Numbered from the stretch's first letter, positions 1 to 12,731 are shown. The stretch is DNA of 64,000 bases from Torreya grandis (GCA_037957365.1 JARHVA010000224.1:3507501-3571500), one strand, 5' to 3'. The notes: generated by a model from the letters alone, not told the origin. Program-made: numbers and translations.

Positions 1-69
1 AATTTAACCCCATCCACCCACTATTACCTCTATTCTAAAACTATTAATATGAGTCCCATTCAAACCCTC

Positions 70-480
70 CATTCACTTATCATAGCCAATCATCTACCCC
101 TTCTTGCACTAGTAAAGGGAATCCAATCTTTTCCACATCATCTTCTACTAGTTCACCCACTCAATCATGCCACCACCCATATGATCCATAGTATAATGCT
201 TCCATACCTAAGTTAAAAAGTGAAGAGATCCCCTATAATTCTCTTCATATATCCTTAGAATCCCTCTTCCATCAATTTTTTTCCACTAAAATGATGGTAT
301 ATCCACCCCTATGACATCTTGATCTTGTTAAGCATAAACCCTCTTGGTATAAAGCAAACCAGTAATATCTATATCACAGAACCTAGGGGCATACCATTAA
401 TTGATGTCATAATTTCCAAAACTATGTCTAAGACCTCATTGAATATGGTTACATATAAATTGATGATGAACTAGATGAGT
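70..480 (+). pseudogene. Ty3/gypsy gag C-terminal fragment with zinc-knuckle-like motif
   Basis: A degenerate gag piece read on the plus strand. From about 209 the frame reads PKLKSEEIPYNSLHISLESL, then KHKPSWYKANQ, YLYHRT, GHTIN, CHNFQNYV and DLIEYGYI, broken by stops. This spacing fits the C-terminal gag region of Tat/Ogre-type plant elements, which have a CxxH...GH...C knuckle followed by a 'K-VQDLI' helix. The first cysteine position is tyrosine here and several stops interrupt the frame, so it cannot be functional. The same motif type recurs in the outer Tat-like element and in the gag remnant near 6.4 kb. The window starts inside this piece, so its N-terminal part is not visible. Confidence 0.6.
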
Positions 481-1395
481 TTACATCCTTGGGTGAACAA
501 GAACAAGAATGCCAAGATTTTATTCTTGATCATGATCAAGCCCTTCCCTCTCTAAGCTAAGGTCAAGACACCACATCCATCTTCCATTGTCCCCACATCT
601 TTGAAAAATACTTGATCAAAGATGATTCTATTTCCCATGCACCAAGTCCTCACATATTTCATGAGTCCTTCCATGGGCCTATCTTTGTTGAATCCATTAT
701 TCTTCCATCATCTCCCTCTTATCCACCATATCAAAAACCCTGTGTTGAGAGGTCAATTATAAACAATGAATTTTATACTAGAAGAATCATATCTTATACA
801 TTAGAGTTAGCATTAGAGTTAATAAAAGTGTTATTTTCTTCTAAATCATGTTCAACACTAGTATTTGAATCAAATTCCTCATTAAAAACATCATCCTATT
901 TAGATGGCAGATGATGATTATGCCTACCTTTTTCAAGATAATTCTAATTCAAATAAAAATCAATCAACAAGCATGTATTTTGATCCCAATCAAGATGATG
1001 AATTCATAATAAATTTCTTTAAATATTTATCTATTGAATAATTTTAGAGTGGATCGGATCATCCCTTAGACATGTGTCTTTTAGCTAGTCCTAGTTATCT
1101 TTTTATTAATCTTGAGGAGATTCAATTTGATGTCAAAATTGGGTTTCCTAGGAACCCCTATGAATACCATGTTACCCTATCACCCCTTATTAACCTCATC
1201 ATACCATCTCCCCCACCTTCATCTATGATATATCCTTTCCTTCCTATCAATGATCATTTAATCACCTCCCTCCGTAAGGATGAACAAGAACATACATCAT
1301 TAGATCTTTCCTCGAGAAACATAATGCGTGCCATAAATGTGGAGGTCCAATACCATATTCAAAAATACATAATCAAATCACCTTTTATCCCATAA
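481..1395 (+). pseudogene. Degenerate acidic ORF continuing from the gag fragment
   Basis: Open stretches of 100 codons (612-914) and 107 codons (1072-1395) follow the gag fragment in the same orientation. They are rich in Ser, Pro, Ile, Asp and Glu and contain no protease, RT or integrase motif. The first contains FHGPIFVESI. Short phrases of the same kind (KPIFIESL, KPIFVEPI) occur in the minus-strand ORF of the inner element near 39.3-39.5 kb, so this may be the same class of retrotransposon spacer or extra ORF. I infer that it belongs to the element whose gag begins at the left edge; its function is unknown. Confidence 0.35.
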
Positions 1396-4300
1396 AAAAA
1401 ATCAAGCAAAGTTAAATCATCGACCTAATCGGAAAGCATCCTCCCCTAGTGAAGCCCAAAATCTAGCACTAGGAGACTATCAAAGTCAAAATAATAATAA
1501 TCTAACAAATCAAGAATCAATCTCCTCTAGTTAAGCCCAAAGTTAGGCACTATGGGGTATTCAAGATATAATCAAGTATAAATATTAAAATCATGAAAAA
1601 ATCCCTATCAATATGGTTGATCATCCTTCAAATAATCAAAGTGTCTTGGATATCTTAAAGTCTCTTTTCATATGACACCAATCAAATATAGAATGTCCAA
1701 CATCTACAATGATGTGTGTGATTTTTAGTCTTAATCCCCAATCACCCATCACACCTTCCTCTCATGATCCTATAATTCATTCAAGTCCACTACTCCCCCA
1801 TCAACATTAAGATCTAATCCAATCCATACCTCATATCACCCACCCAAACAACATTATCTATCATAAAGGTAACGAAGACACCTGATCTAGATATCTAAAG
1901 GAGTCTCAATCAAGAATCAATGAAAGTCACATAGACATCAACCCATCTAATGGTGATAACATTATCCTCACATCACATATCTCTAGAATAGGTGTTGGAT
2001 AAAGATCTAGCTAATGTCACCATTTCTTGCATGTCGATCCATGTCTAATAAATCAAGATGCCATCTAAAAAGTCAAAAAAAAAAAAAAAAAGTAATAAAT
2101 AAATAAATAAAAATCCTTCATCTAATGGTTACAACCAATCCTTTAGCACCTTGAGCAAGAACCATGATGAAAATTGGTCTCCAACATCATGGTAAAATAC
2201 TCTATTATCTGCATTACACTTAACACTTGGGGGCAAAATCTATCCATTTCATGTCTCTTGTCAATCAAATATATATCATATACCCTTGACCATTAATCTT
2301 ACCCATCATACACCATCATATCGTGCATCCTATTGTGTCCCTCATTTATTCTAGTCTTGAACTTCATAAGGGAATGGAAGCTATCTTGGGAAATTTTTTG
2401 GAACCATCTTGGCATATCCTCCAATGGACACTCATGAAAATATATATATTTGGTTCCTACATGGTGTGGTCATTCAAAAATCATTAGTCCATTCTTCCTT
2501 GGTCCTCAACCTCTTTTTAGCATCACCCTCATCCTTTTGTTATGCTATCCATTATTTCATCTATCTTTATCTTGGTTATTAGGCTTAGTGTTCCCTTTGC
2601 TAGTAACCCCATTTGGATAGTGTATATACATATTTTAAAAAACCCTAAAAATTTTAATGTTTCAAAAATCCAAAAAATATATAAAATATAAAAAATCTCA
2701 AAAACATCTCCATTTGTCTAGTCTTGCATTATCTTATCATACATCTTGAGTATCCTAGTTGTTTTGTCATATGTCCTCAAATTGGCCATATCATTGTCTT
2801 ATCCTAAATCCCTAGTAATCTCATGTCTTGACCTAATCCTAATACCTCATCTAATTCATATTCTCTCCTTATCCTAATCCATGTCCACATATCCAAATCC
2901 TCATCCAAGTCCTTCATCTAGTTTAAAGCCCATATCCACTTCCTTATCCTTACCTACATCCTAATAATAATCATGATCATCCTATTCAATTTTATTTATA
3001 TCAAAGTCTACCCTACCTCCAAAATCACATCATGATCATCCTAGTCTAACCCATCACCCAATCATTCATCCCATCATTAGATAAGACATTATGACATTGC
3101 ATGTAGATACTTGTGTGTGTTACTTGTCTGTTATGTTTGGCTTGTTTACATGTCTTTTATCATGTAAATATTTGATTGTATTTGTATTTTGAGTCTATGT
3201 TAGATCATGTCTCTTTTTTTCTATTGGGTAATGAATGAGGATGTTATGAGGTCACCAAAGCTACTATGATGCTTATAAGTGCCCTTGATGATTCAAAGTT
3301 TGCTATTTTCCCATGCACTTTGGTACCATGTCTTCTTGATAATACTTATATCATGGGTCATACTACCAATTGCTATATTTAATTGATTTATTATATTATT
3401 ATGAGACTTATAACAATAGTGATGTCTTGATCATCTACACCTTCATCATTTATCTAATCATCTAACCATCCTTATTCCCATCACTAATTTAATCCTCATG
3501 ATCCATTTGACTATCAATCCCAATATTTTATCCTCATCTTATGCTTTGAGTCATATCCTTTAATCACTAAGATCATCCTTTAAATCACTAATCATAGTCA
3601 TCATCATCATATCCTACTCCACCATTGTTATTTATCCCTGAGTTAGAACTACATCGGTCTGAGGTCTTTTCAGACTATGTAGCCATCATTTGGCTACTTA
3701 TTAGTACCCAAGGATATCTCAATAACTCTCAATTCTCTCCTCATCATACATCATTGTATCTCTCCTATCCCTCATCATCCCTAAGTCTTGCATCAAATCC
3801 TTGAGCTATAATAGTACTTAATAATAAATTAGTCTATTGATCAATCAACATTCCCACAATCATCTCCTTGATATTTTTATCAATTGCCCATACCTATTAA
3901 TTAGGCCCAACAAGTCACAAAATTTATATTTTATTCATCCATCATCCATTATCATTGATTGGTTAATTCATCCTTTAAAGCTTGTGATTTCCTCCCTCGA
4001 TTAGGGAATAACCAGGATCATAACTACATCTCTTGCTCCCTTGCATGTGTCCTTGTAATGGGCATCATTGCTATTAATCTCATTATGTATCATTAATTTG
4101 ATTCTTCCCCTTCATATTTTGTCCAATCGATCATAGCATTATTCTTCTTCATCATATCATTCAACTGTAGCCTTGAGCTATAATCATAAATCTTATTAGA
4201 TCCTTGCCTATCCTAGATAAAATATCTCCCTTGTATATGTCCTTGTTTGGGATAAGATTAAAGCTTTTAGCCTTTTGTTTTATCATCATCATGTTATAGT

Positions 4301-4426
4301 TGATTCCCCCTTGGGATGTGTTGACAACCATGACACAATTATTTCTACTCCCTATGTATATGTCTTTGATAGGGGAACCATCACTTTTATATCCCAATGG
4401 TCAAGTTGGTTACATATTCTTCCTCA

Positions 4427-4430
<4 letters not shown>
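1396..4430. other. Non-coding stretch, probably retrotransposon 3' or LTR sequence
   Basis: No frame with a recognisable product. A run of A followed by AAATA repeats lies at about 2076-2112. A purine-rich CTTGGGGGCAAAA at about 2227-2239 resembles a plus-strand polypurine tract. Sequence beyond it is pyrimidine-rich with many CATC and CCTAATCC phrases. No paired LTR was found in the window, so the assignment is weak. Confidence 0.3.

Positions 4431-4509
<79 letters not shown>
4431..4509. repeat. (TA)n microsatellite
   Basis: An uninterrupted TA dinucleotide run of 79 nt. The Tyr-Ile-rich open frames that cross it are artefacts of the repeat. Confidence 0.98.
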
Positions 4510-4512
<3 letters not shown>

Positions 4513-5809
4513 ATCTCATATCACATCCCTTATTTATTCATCACATCCCATCACTCATTTATTCTTTCAAGTGACAATCTGTTTCATTCTTCCTCACATG
4601 TCCCTTTGAGGGGTCATCATATCCACTAACATTCATCTATGAAATGGATTTTTTGAAATACTATTACTCCATTTACTTTTCTCTACTCACAAAGCCCTTT
4701 CAAATAAAGGCAAAATATATGCACCTAAATCTACTCACCTTAATTATTATAATTAATCCTGCTAGTTTATCTCTTTTATCCTAATCCTAGTCATTTATCT
4801 AATATTCCCCCTCATCATTTCCTCATTTACTAACCATAGTCATACCTAACTTATTCATTAATTCCACTAATCATCTCTTAAGCCTATCTTAATATATATT
4901 ATTCATTATTTAGGAATTTTAAATTCCCATGACTCACCTATCCACCTACTAAGCATATTCCTAGGCTCTTATACACCCCACATAATCACTATCTAATCCA
5001 ATACCTAATCCTAATCAATCCCTAAGAGGATTATAGAATCATCTAGTTCTAGAATCCTCTCTAACTTAGCTTTCCCCCTCTAGAAGCCTCTATTCTAGAA
5101 GCTTCCAAGGAATTAAAAATTATTTAGATATTTCTCAACCATTGATCCCAATGACCCAAGATTTAATTATAGCCATTAATTCTTCCCTCCATTTTCTATA
5201 TAAACAAGCCATTTATCCATTGCTAAGCTAACTACAATAAAAGAGGCAATGACATGAACTTGAATCCACATAATAAATCCATGAATCCATACTCCATGAT
5301 CAAGCAACCATAATGTCAAAATATAAGTCTAAGGTAATATCAATCTAATCCTCTTGTCTTTTATTTGTTTAATCTTGGTTTGGAGTAATTAGATTTAGGA
5401 TTAGAATGTTGGTTTGAATTGTGTATTCATTTATTTACATTTGATCCTAATGGATCTATATCTTACTTAGGTATTTTGATATTTTGGGTTTAAAATGCAT
5501 GATTTAATCCATTTGCTCAAAATTTATACTATGCCCATAGACTAACTTATTTTATAGAGATACAAGTTTTTTGAGTACTTTCTTTAAATTGATTTGGTTT
5601 TTGATAGACACAAAGTTAAACAAATCCACTACCTTTCATTTAAAGACTAATGGAAAAATGAAAGTGATAAATAGGATGCTAGTGCACCTTATAATAATGT
5701 ACAATTGTAATAAATAACACACTTGGGATGAAAGCATACAATTAATTCAACATAGCTACAATATAGATATGCATAACTCTAACACACATAGCCCTTTTTT
5801 AGTTTTTTT
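4510..5809. other. AT-rich non-coding stretch with a possible plus-strand promoter
   Basis: No coding frame recognised. CTATATAAACAAG at about 5197-5209 has the form of a TATA box and is followed by a purine-rich leader-like segment. It could be the promoter of an LTR belonging to the plus-strand element at the left edge, but no second LTR copy is visible to test this. Confidence 0.25.
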
Positions 5810-6122
5810 GGGTTTCCAACCATTGGCACCCATCGACCTAAATTATCCTATTTTTACATCAATAATAACAACTCTTTTAGCTCAAAAGGAAGTTGATAAA
5901 TATGTTTACTTCATTGAGCACATTTATCATATTCAATGAGTGTAAACTATTCTACAAGAAGCTAATCTAATATATAAGTAGTGCCATGACAAACATTAGA
6001 CATCATACACTTTCACGGTTGGTGATCGAGTTTGGCTACACTTGAAAAAATAGATATTGGTAGTACATTACAATAAGCTTCATCCACTTTGGTACAAACT
6101 CTATACCATCACCAAGAAATAT
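5810..6122 (+). pseudogene. Ty3/gypsy integrase C-terminal fragment
   Basis: From about 5820 the plus frame reads PLAPIDL, then QKEVDKYVYFIEHIYHIQ, ILQEANLIYK, CHDKH, FTVGDRVWLHLKK, NKLHPLWYKLYTITKKYE, with about five stops. This is the end of a plant gypsy integrase: the 'YGFQPLAPID' segment after the core, the helical KATKFIERI-like linker, and the C-terminal FQVGDxVWL / KLxPxxYGPYxI module. A one-base shift separates the GF from the P of the first motif. The catalytic core and everything upstream are missing. The fragment converges with the minus-strand gag remnant next to it, so two unrelated element pieces abut here. Confidence 0.7.
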
Positions 6123-8032
6123 GAATAATGTCATGAGAATGGGATGTCATCATCAGATAATGTGGTGAGATGGTTTTAAGTGAACTAATAATCTTGTCCA
6201 CTAGGTGATCATATGTCATAGGATGGGAATGTGCATTGTATATATAATGTAATTTATAAGCATCCTTAGTATTTGTTTCCTCATGATTTTGACAAGGATT
6301 ATTGAATATTTTCATTTGATTGTGGTCTAGCCTCTTTTGTGGGTATACTCAACTCAATAGGTTTATCATCAATAAGATATTTTATCTTATGCTTTAACTT
6401 GAAACATCTATTTGTAGAATGTCCAGGAGCTATATGTTAATCATAATATGCATTATTATCATAGTTATTAAGTGTAGATATTTTTACATAAAACTATTGT
6501 AGTGGAGGAAGATAAATTAGGTTACACTCAAATAAGTTTTATAACAATACATGCAGAGGTGATGGAAATCATGAAAATTGCCTCTTCTATGGAGTAGATA
6601 ATAGGATCCTATTCATAAGCTATGATAATAAAATAATTCTTATCTTTGCCTCATTATATTATTATCAATTGATTTAAAATTATAATTTGGTTTGCTTTGA
6701 AAGTTATTTGTTGAATTAATTGGAGTATTAGGTGCATACTTAAGTTTATTCAAAGTTACAAGCTTGACATCTCGATCTTTCACTATATGGCATAACTCAT
6801 CAAAAGAATTGAATAGATTGAATACTATTAATTCATGGATTGGCACTAGAAAAATTTGATTGAATATGTATTTTAACTCATTTTATGCCATAGGATTGGT
6901 CAACTTAGCTAACATGGTCTTATATCAAAGTTCATACTCATAGATTGGCTCATTGGACTCTTGCTTAAGTTTATAAATTTGTACATAAGATAGTTTTTCA
7001 TCAATGTTGATGGAAACATGAGCTAGAAACTAATCTACAAAAGGGTTAAATGCTCTAAATATTGGAGTGGAGGTCATAGAACCACTATAAATCATAGTAT
7101 TTGATACTTTTTGGGAATAACTTGGTTAATAATATTTCATTAGATGCATAACCAAAGATGTTGTATGGAAGGACCAAAGGTGTTGTTTAGGATCACCTTT
7201 ACCATTGTATATCAGAATCCTAGGAGCTACAAATCTTATAGGTAAGGGATAAGTTTCTATCTCAATTAATTACATGTTATGAATAAAATCATAATAATTT
7301 ATTGACTGAATAGCTCTAGATACACCATTCTCTATTTAAAACACCTTAGCATATAGAGCTAAAATATTTTTCCCAAGGAAATGTACAATAGGTGAGGTCG
7401 ATGATGTAATATTCATTTTCATCATAGGATGGGAATAGGTCATCTATGTATTAATATACGTGAAATTTTTTTGGGAAGCCTTGTGTTTCTCCCACACCTG
7501 GGCATCACATATGTGAATGGAGGTGTAGATATAGGAGTAGTACCAATGGTATAAGTCTGAACACCTATGGCTAAATTGGTATCTTAAAAGAGCTAGCTAA
7601 AAATAGTAAAGGGATCTTGTTGTTCCCTAGATGTGACAATCTTAGCTTTATGTGTAGATTTAGATGATAGGATATATTTTACCACTTTATCTGCTTCTTG
7701 GCGATGTTGACAAAGTCCATGATGAAATTTGAACAAAGTGTTAACTTGGTAAAAATCTACCCCATTAAATTCATTAGGTTCAATACTATTTCAAGCTTCA
7801 TGAATATGTTTATTATCTTGATTATCATATTCTTAATCAAGCATTTCAAAATAATAATCAATTTATACATATTCATGAAAATTACATCATCAAAATACGA
7901 CACACCATTCATTGCATTTATTTTTTCCATGTTAGAACAAGCCAAAGTAATTTCATTATGCTTTATATGTATCTCACTTAATCTAACACTATGCCTCAAA
8001 TGGACAAGGGAACTAGCCTTCTTGGATGGCAT
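6109..8032 (-). pseudogene. Degenerate Ty3/gypsy gag
   Basis: Read on the minus strand from a plausible start at 8032 (MPSKKASSLVHLRHSVRLSE). In order, about 7160-7260 gives RFVAPRILIYNGKGDPKQHL, the usual start of the gag capsid fold. About 6950-7060 gives FVD, FLAHVSINIDEKLSYVQIYKL and KQESNEPIYEYEL. About 6640-6900 gives LTNPMA, NELKYIFNQIFLVP and FDELCHIVKDRD. Residues APGHSTNRCFKLKHKIKYLI (6362-6430) form a zinc-knuckle-like tail whose first Cys is Tyr. Multiple stops make it non-functional. No protease or pol follows: downstream it runs into the opposing integrase fragment. The orientation and module order are clear, while the exact start and family are uncertain. Confidence 0.7.
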
Positions 8033-8039
8033 ACGATGA

Positions 8040-8984
8040 AATCATGTAAGTATGCAAAAGTCAAGGGAAAAGGGTGAAAATATTTATTATATTTTGTATT
8101 GGAAAATTATAAATCATAACTAAAACCCTAAGACATAAAATATGTAAACCCTAAAAAAAGTATGAAACCCTAAGAGAGACCTAGGGTTTGGCACTATTTG
8201 AGAAATATTTTGGTTTACCAATATGTTCCACCCTAATTTATATTGTATAACCATAATAAAGATATAAATATGAATGTAATTATTATTATATAATATGAAA
8301 ATTAAGTATGAATCTAAATTTAAAGTACTGAGATTGATTTGATAATAACATATGCTACATATATAAAATATTAATGAAATCAAGGTACTTAGCATTTTTG
8401 GTTCAGTGAATGATTGTAACTACCTTTTGATAGTGGAAAGGAACTGAAAGTAGGATTTCAAGTCGTTATAATAGGGGGTTGACTATGTGTGCACACATTA
8501 TCTCTAATGTCAAGCTGGGGCAAAAATGTTGATGAAACTAATTGTAGGCTAAGTTACAATTATTGGTTATTTTGGGCTCTATGATCATATAGACCATTGG
8601 GTCTGAGGTGAGGATGATGGTTTTTTACACCATCCACCAAAGTAAACATCCCTCTAAATACTCGATTTAGACATATATGAGTATATGGGTCCAAGTTTGG
8701 GTACCTAGTTGAATTTATCATATTGGATTCCCCCTTAGTCATGGTAGTGTAGACAAAGAAGGATATAAGTTAAATGTACGCTTACTCAACAAGTTATGAT
8801 AAACTTATAATCTTAATGCATGTGTAGATATGTTACTATCTATGTAATTAAAATATTTCTAATAATTTTAAAAAGCTATTTTATAACCCTATGTTAGCTT
8901 TAAATTTCACATGATAGCGGATTGATGATTCTTTTATTAATCTTGAAGAGATGCATATGAATTTTTAGTGGATATTTTCTTTTT
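8040..8984. other. Non-coding stretch upstream of the gag remnant
   Basis: Probably the 5' leader and LTR remnant of the minus-strand gag at 6109-8032, judged by position only. I could not recognise a primer-binding site or LTR ends. Open frames of 60-91 codons here match nothing I know. Confidence 0.25.
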
Positions 8985-9410
8985 CTAATTGGTTAATTTT
9001 TATAAATAATTCAAAATTCAAAATTTGCCAATAAACACATTCTTTAAAACATATTCACCAAATTTTTTAGTATAATACACAAATTTATTAAATTTTCTAA
9101 AATATACATGTAATATTGATAAATCTTATGTTTTTACATATAAATCATTTGTTATTAATGTATTTTCTATCTTTCAAATTGAAACATTATAAAAAATTCT
9201 CTAATAAACACAAATTTTATTAATTGATTAATTATTTTAAAAAATCCAAATTTTAAATTTGTCAATCAACACATTTGAAAAATATATTTACCAAAATTTA
9301 TTCTAAAATATACATAAATTTGTTAAATATATCAAAATATACAGGTATTAGTAGTAAATTTTGTGTTTTTGCTTTGAAATCACTTGTAATATGTATTTTA
9401 AAAATTAAAA
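8985..9410. repeat. Diverged AT-rich tandem duplication, period about 230 bp
   Basis: The segment starting at about 8985 (ATTGGTTAATTTTTATAAAT, then AAAATTTGCCAATAAACACA) recurs at about 9218 (ATTGATTAATTATTTTAAAA, then AAATTTGTCAATCAACACA). Both then share 'ATATACAT', 'TTTTGTGTTTTT'-like and 'AATCATTTGT'-like phrases in the same order. The two units are clearly diverged. Confidence 0.6.
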
Positions 9411-9739
9411 AATATAATTTCTTAAATCTTCACTTTGTTTGCAATGACAAGTGATTAATTGGGGGTAATTATCCTCCAAATAATAATCCATTCATTTTTT
9501 TTGGGTCCAAATGGAATTTATAATGTTTGAAACTACTTGTTAACAATCAAATAAAAAACATCATTTATTTGTATTGGTATTAGTTACAATATTTAATATT
9601 ATCAAAGGGTTGTACTTCAATTAATGAAGATGATGGTTAGTTACATCATTGAGAGGTAGGTTTAGTTCGATCTTAATGAGGACTAAAAAAATAAAAAAGA
9701 GTAAAATTAACATATTTTATAATTTATTTTTTAGATAGA

Positions 9740-10700
9740 TATAAATCATTTAACTGGAGCAACAAATAGTAAGTTTTTGATCAGAACTTTAACTGGTTCT
9801 GGAGCACAAACCAAGGGCCTAGTCCTCGTAAATATAACACTGAAGAACACTAAAGCAACCAAAAATACAAAAAGGAAAAGCCAAGTAAACCAGTGAACCA
9901 AGAACACTGACCACACACAAAGACCAAGAAGGATAAACATCAACTAGAGAAATGAGATACATGAAAACAAAAAAGGGTCAAGAGAAATTTTAAAACCTCT
10001 AACAATAAACCATATAGCAATAAACCATATAGATCAACCTTTAGTTACTAATAGATGCCTGATTTTTCTGGATAATAATGATTGCTAGACAATAATGATT
10101 TCATAATCCATTGCATGCCTCCATACATGGAGTTTTGGGCCTTAAGCCACAACCTTTATTCTTTTGATTTCCTACCCATTTTACCTTTTGTACCATAGTC
10201 AAGGGTTCTCAAAACACTAGGATTATTTGCAATGGAAAAAACCTCTCTACTGGCTAGATCTCCTTCAGAATCTTCCCCATCATCAACAATCTTGATCATA
10301 TTTTGTTGAGAATAATCCACTTAGGACGGGGATTGAAAGCATGCTCTGGCCCGAATTCCATCATAACTCTTTCCCTCAAGGGAAATGAGGATTTCCATAC
10401 CTCTAAAATAGTTTGTGTTGCTTTTGGCACCAAAACCTCCCATTTTTGAGACCTGTTCACACCCTGCTAAAAAACTGTTACCATTGGGAGATCAATAGAA
10501 AGATGCATACTATGAATCAAATCCTAATTTGGGCAACCAATATTTCTGATCCATTTTCGCAAGACCATTGAATGAGATCCTTAAAAATTATTCTTGGGAC
10601 ATAAAGCAATTTTGTGATCAGATTGATTGTATTTGAAGCATCTAAAAGGGAGGCCTTTAACATTAAAAAACTATGACCACACACCACAAGAAGAGGAAAT
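9740..10700 (-). pseudogene. LINE ORF1 C-terminal and 3' region remnant
   Basis: This continues the ORF1 below on the minus strand. About 10610-10650 reads LPFRCFKYNQSDHKIALCPK, a retroviral-type zinc knuckle with Tyr in place of the second Cys. Further down come IRARACFQSP, then lysine-rich and finally Phe/Leu/Val-rich sequence, ending in a 65-codon hydrophobic frame (9746-9943) that finishes VKVLIKNLLFVAPVK. I see no endonuclease or reverse transcriptase between ORF1 and this tail. The hydrophobic frame may be translated 3' untranslated sequence rather than protein. Confidence 0.45.
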
Positions 10701-11444
10701 CTAAATAGAATTATGAAGATGTTTGGATAAGTCCACTAGCAAACACACCCTGACAAAGTTTAGATTTTCCCCAATGTATTCATCAATTTTAACAAAAACT
10801 CCTAGCTTGCTAACCAGTTTCTTGAAAAGAAGAACATCCTCTAAGACCAAAGGAAGGTTGTAAAATCTAACCCAGATGGGGGATTGGGAAATCACCATAG
10901 TGGCTAGGTCAAAAAAGGGAGTCCATAAACAAAGGAACACCCCTTGCTTGCCAAAGAACCATGGCTCGTTTGTACAGATAAAGTCCTTATCCTTAGTAGA
11001 ATGAAATAAAAACACAAATAATCCATTTACCAAGATAGAAAAAGGAGATACCAATGTGGGCCAAGTTTTTTGAGACCACTCTAAAAGTGAACTCCATGAG
11101 GGTGGCTTCCCCACACACCTACCAATCAAATCTCTAAGACCTCTTTCCACTTCCAACATAGAGAGTTTAGCATCTGAGATTTCAAAGAGTGGAAGAGATT
11201 TAGAGAATATTAAAGGAATATCACCCAGGAAGGTCATTTTAGGGGTTTCATTTTCAGTAGAGTTTACTTTAGTATCTACCTCCTTTACAACCTCTACATC
11301 CTCATCTAAAATAATTTCCTTTTGAAAATGGCTCCTATAAATCAGGATAGGGTTAGAAGCAGGATGCTTTCTAGGAATAACTTCTTTACAAAAATCATTA
11401 CAGCTATGAAAGGGGTTTGAGGAATTGTTGCAATTAGAAAACAT
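10701..11444 (-). CDS. L1-type LINE ORF1, DUF4283-like nucleic-acid-binding domain
   Basis: An uninterrupted 247-codon frame. The second half (about residues 90-245) has the DUF4283 features found in plant LINE ORF1 proteins: VGKPPSWSSLLEWSQKTWP, a beta-rich NGLFVFLF segment, NEPWFFGKQGVFLCLWTPFF, SPIWVRFYNLPL, and near the end FVKIDEYIGENLNFVRVCL with VDLSKHLHNSI. Family members bind RNA or single-stranded DNA and package the LINE transcript. The first half is acidic and variable. A zinc-knuckle remnant lies just downstream in another frame, and N-terminal coding lies upstream in other frames, so this is the undamaged middle of a broken ORF1 rather than a complete gene. Confidence 0.8.
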   Translation of the reverse strand: MFSNCNNSSNPFHSCNDFCKEVIPRKHPASNPILIYRSHFQKEIILDEDVEVVKEVDTKVNSTENETPKMTFLGDIPLIFSKSLPLFEISDAKLSMLEVERGLRDLIGRCVGKPPSWSSLLEWSQKTWPTLVSPFSILVNGLFVFLFHSTKDKDFICTNEPWFFGKQGVFLCLWTPFFDLATMVISQSPIWVRFYNLPLVLEDVLLFKKLVSKLGVFVKIDEYIGENLNFVRVCLLVDLSKHLHNSI

Positions 11445-11474
11445 AACATCCTTTGTAGAAACCCTAGCTAAGCC

Positions 11475-11960
11475 TTAAGCGTACTTTATTAGAGAACGAT
11501 AATTCTTAGACATGCCATTACCTACCACTGACCTATCCAACTCCAAAACATCTTCAAATAATAAGTGATATTGAACAAATTTAGATGCAAAAAAACTAGA
11601 GTAGTTTTTAACCCCTTTTACTTTCCTACCTCTACCCAGACCAAAACTTACCCCACACCATTTATCCTTCAACAAACTCTTGACCCCATCATTATTTTAG
11701 GTTTATCCTTGACAGGGACCTGCACCCCTATTTGCCCCCATGCCAGGCCTTATTGAGGCATGACCATTGTTACCATTAGAGCTCACATTATCTATGAAAC
11801 AACTTGATAGGGATCTCCATCTCCCCCATCTTGACCTGACCTATTTGAAATCACCTTATTAGCACAAATAGATCTCATTAACTGATAATAACCTTTGACT
11901 ACCACACTCAACTCAAACTCTATGCTTTCCACTTGAGAGACCCCTCTACCCTTAGTCATA
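11475..11960 (-). pseudogene. N-terminal part of LINE ORF1, frame-broken
   Basis: An ATG at about 11960 on the minus strand opens MTKGRGVSQVESIEFELSVV, followed by KGYYQLMRSICANKVISNRS and then stops. A second frame at 11475-11675 reads MLKDKWCGVSFGLGRGRK and ends shortly before the 247-codon ORF1 frame. Position, orientation and the low-complexity Gly/Arg composition suit the N-terminal region of plant LINE ORF1. At least two frame changes separate it from the DUF4283 part. Confidence 0.45.
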
Positions 11961-12726
11961 GCTTTCCTAGTCTACACACTAGCTCTGGACTTTGTCACTA
12001 CCACCAACTCCTATTCACCTCCCTCATCATTGTCACCATTGTCTTTTTTCATCGCTCCACAATACCCTTTGATGAGCATTTTTTTATTAAAATGGGGTTC
12101 ACATATTTTATAATTTATTATTCTTATTACAAAAATATTATTTATACATTATAATGATATGTTGTGATTAATATAAGTAATTTTTTTTAAAAATATATTT
12201 TAGAATTTTATAAAATACTACGTGAGAGGATCCAATAGTTGAGTGGGTAACAATACTTGAGATGGTTATGGCTAGCAAAATTTTTAAGAGTTAAATATAT
12301 TGGACTAAAAAGTAGATGTACAATTTACATGTGATTATATGACTTCAACTAAGTAGTATTTCACATCAACCAATCATTTGATGGTACATCACCCTCATAA
12401 GTATGAGATACTTATTACATATGTTTTGGTCATACTTATTTTTTAGGTTATTTGAAATTTACCATTTTAAATGGTATACATTTAAAATATGACTTTTCCT
12501 ATATTAAACATGCCAAAAAAAAAATGAACTTCCTCCGCTTAAACTTTTAAATTAACATTATCTATATAATATATATTAAGTTACCAATTAAGGTGTATGA
12601 ATATTGACTTCTCTCCCATACTTTTCCTTTTGAAGGAAATAAAAATGAAACTCTTTGAACTATAAATTCCATTGAACATCGACAAAGATGAAGAATCTTG
12701 TATGGTCTCTTTAATAATTGTGATGG
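11961..12726. other. Stretch without recognised genes
   Basis: The first ~120 bp may be the 5' untranslated region of the LINE. The rest is AT-rich with no coding frame longer than 75 codons. A segment near 12230 has a weak tRNA-box-A-like phrase (listed among the rejected items). Confidence 0.3.
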
Positions 12727-12731
12727 CCCTA

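Noticed and set aside
4275..4629. Overlapping open frames with long Tyr-Ile runs
   Set aside because: They are produced by the (TA)n microsatellite and have no other support.
12228..12420. Possible tRNA-derived SINE (TAGTTGAGTGGG resembles an A box)
   Set aside because: No B box, no poly(A) or T-rich tail and no flanking duplication could be found.
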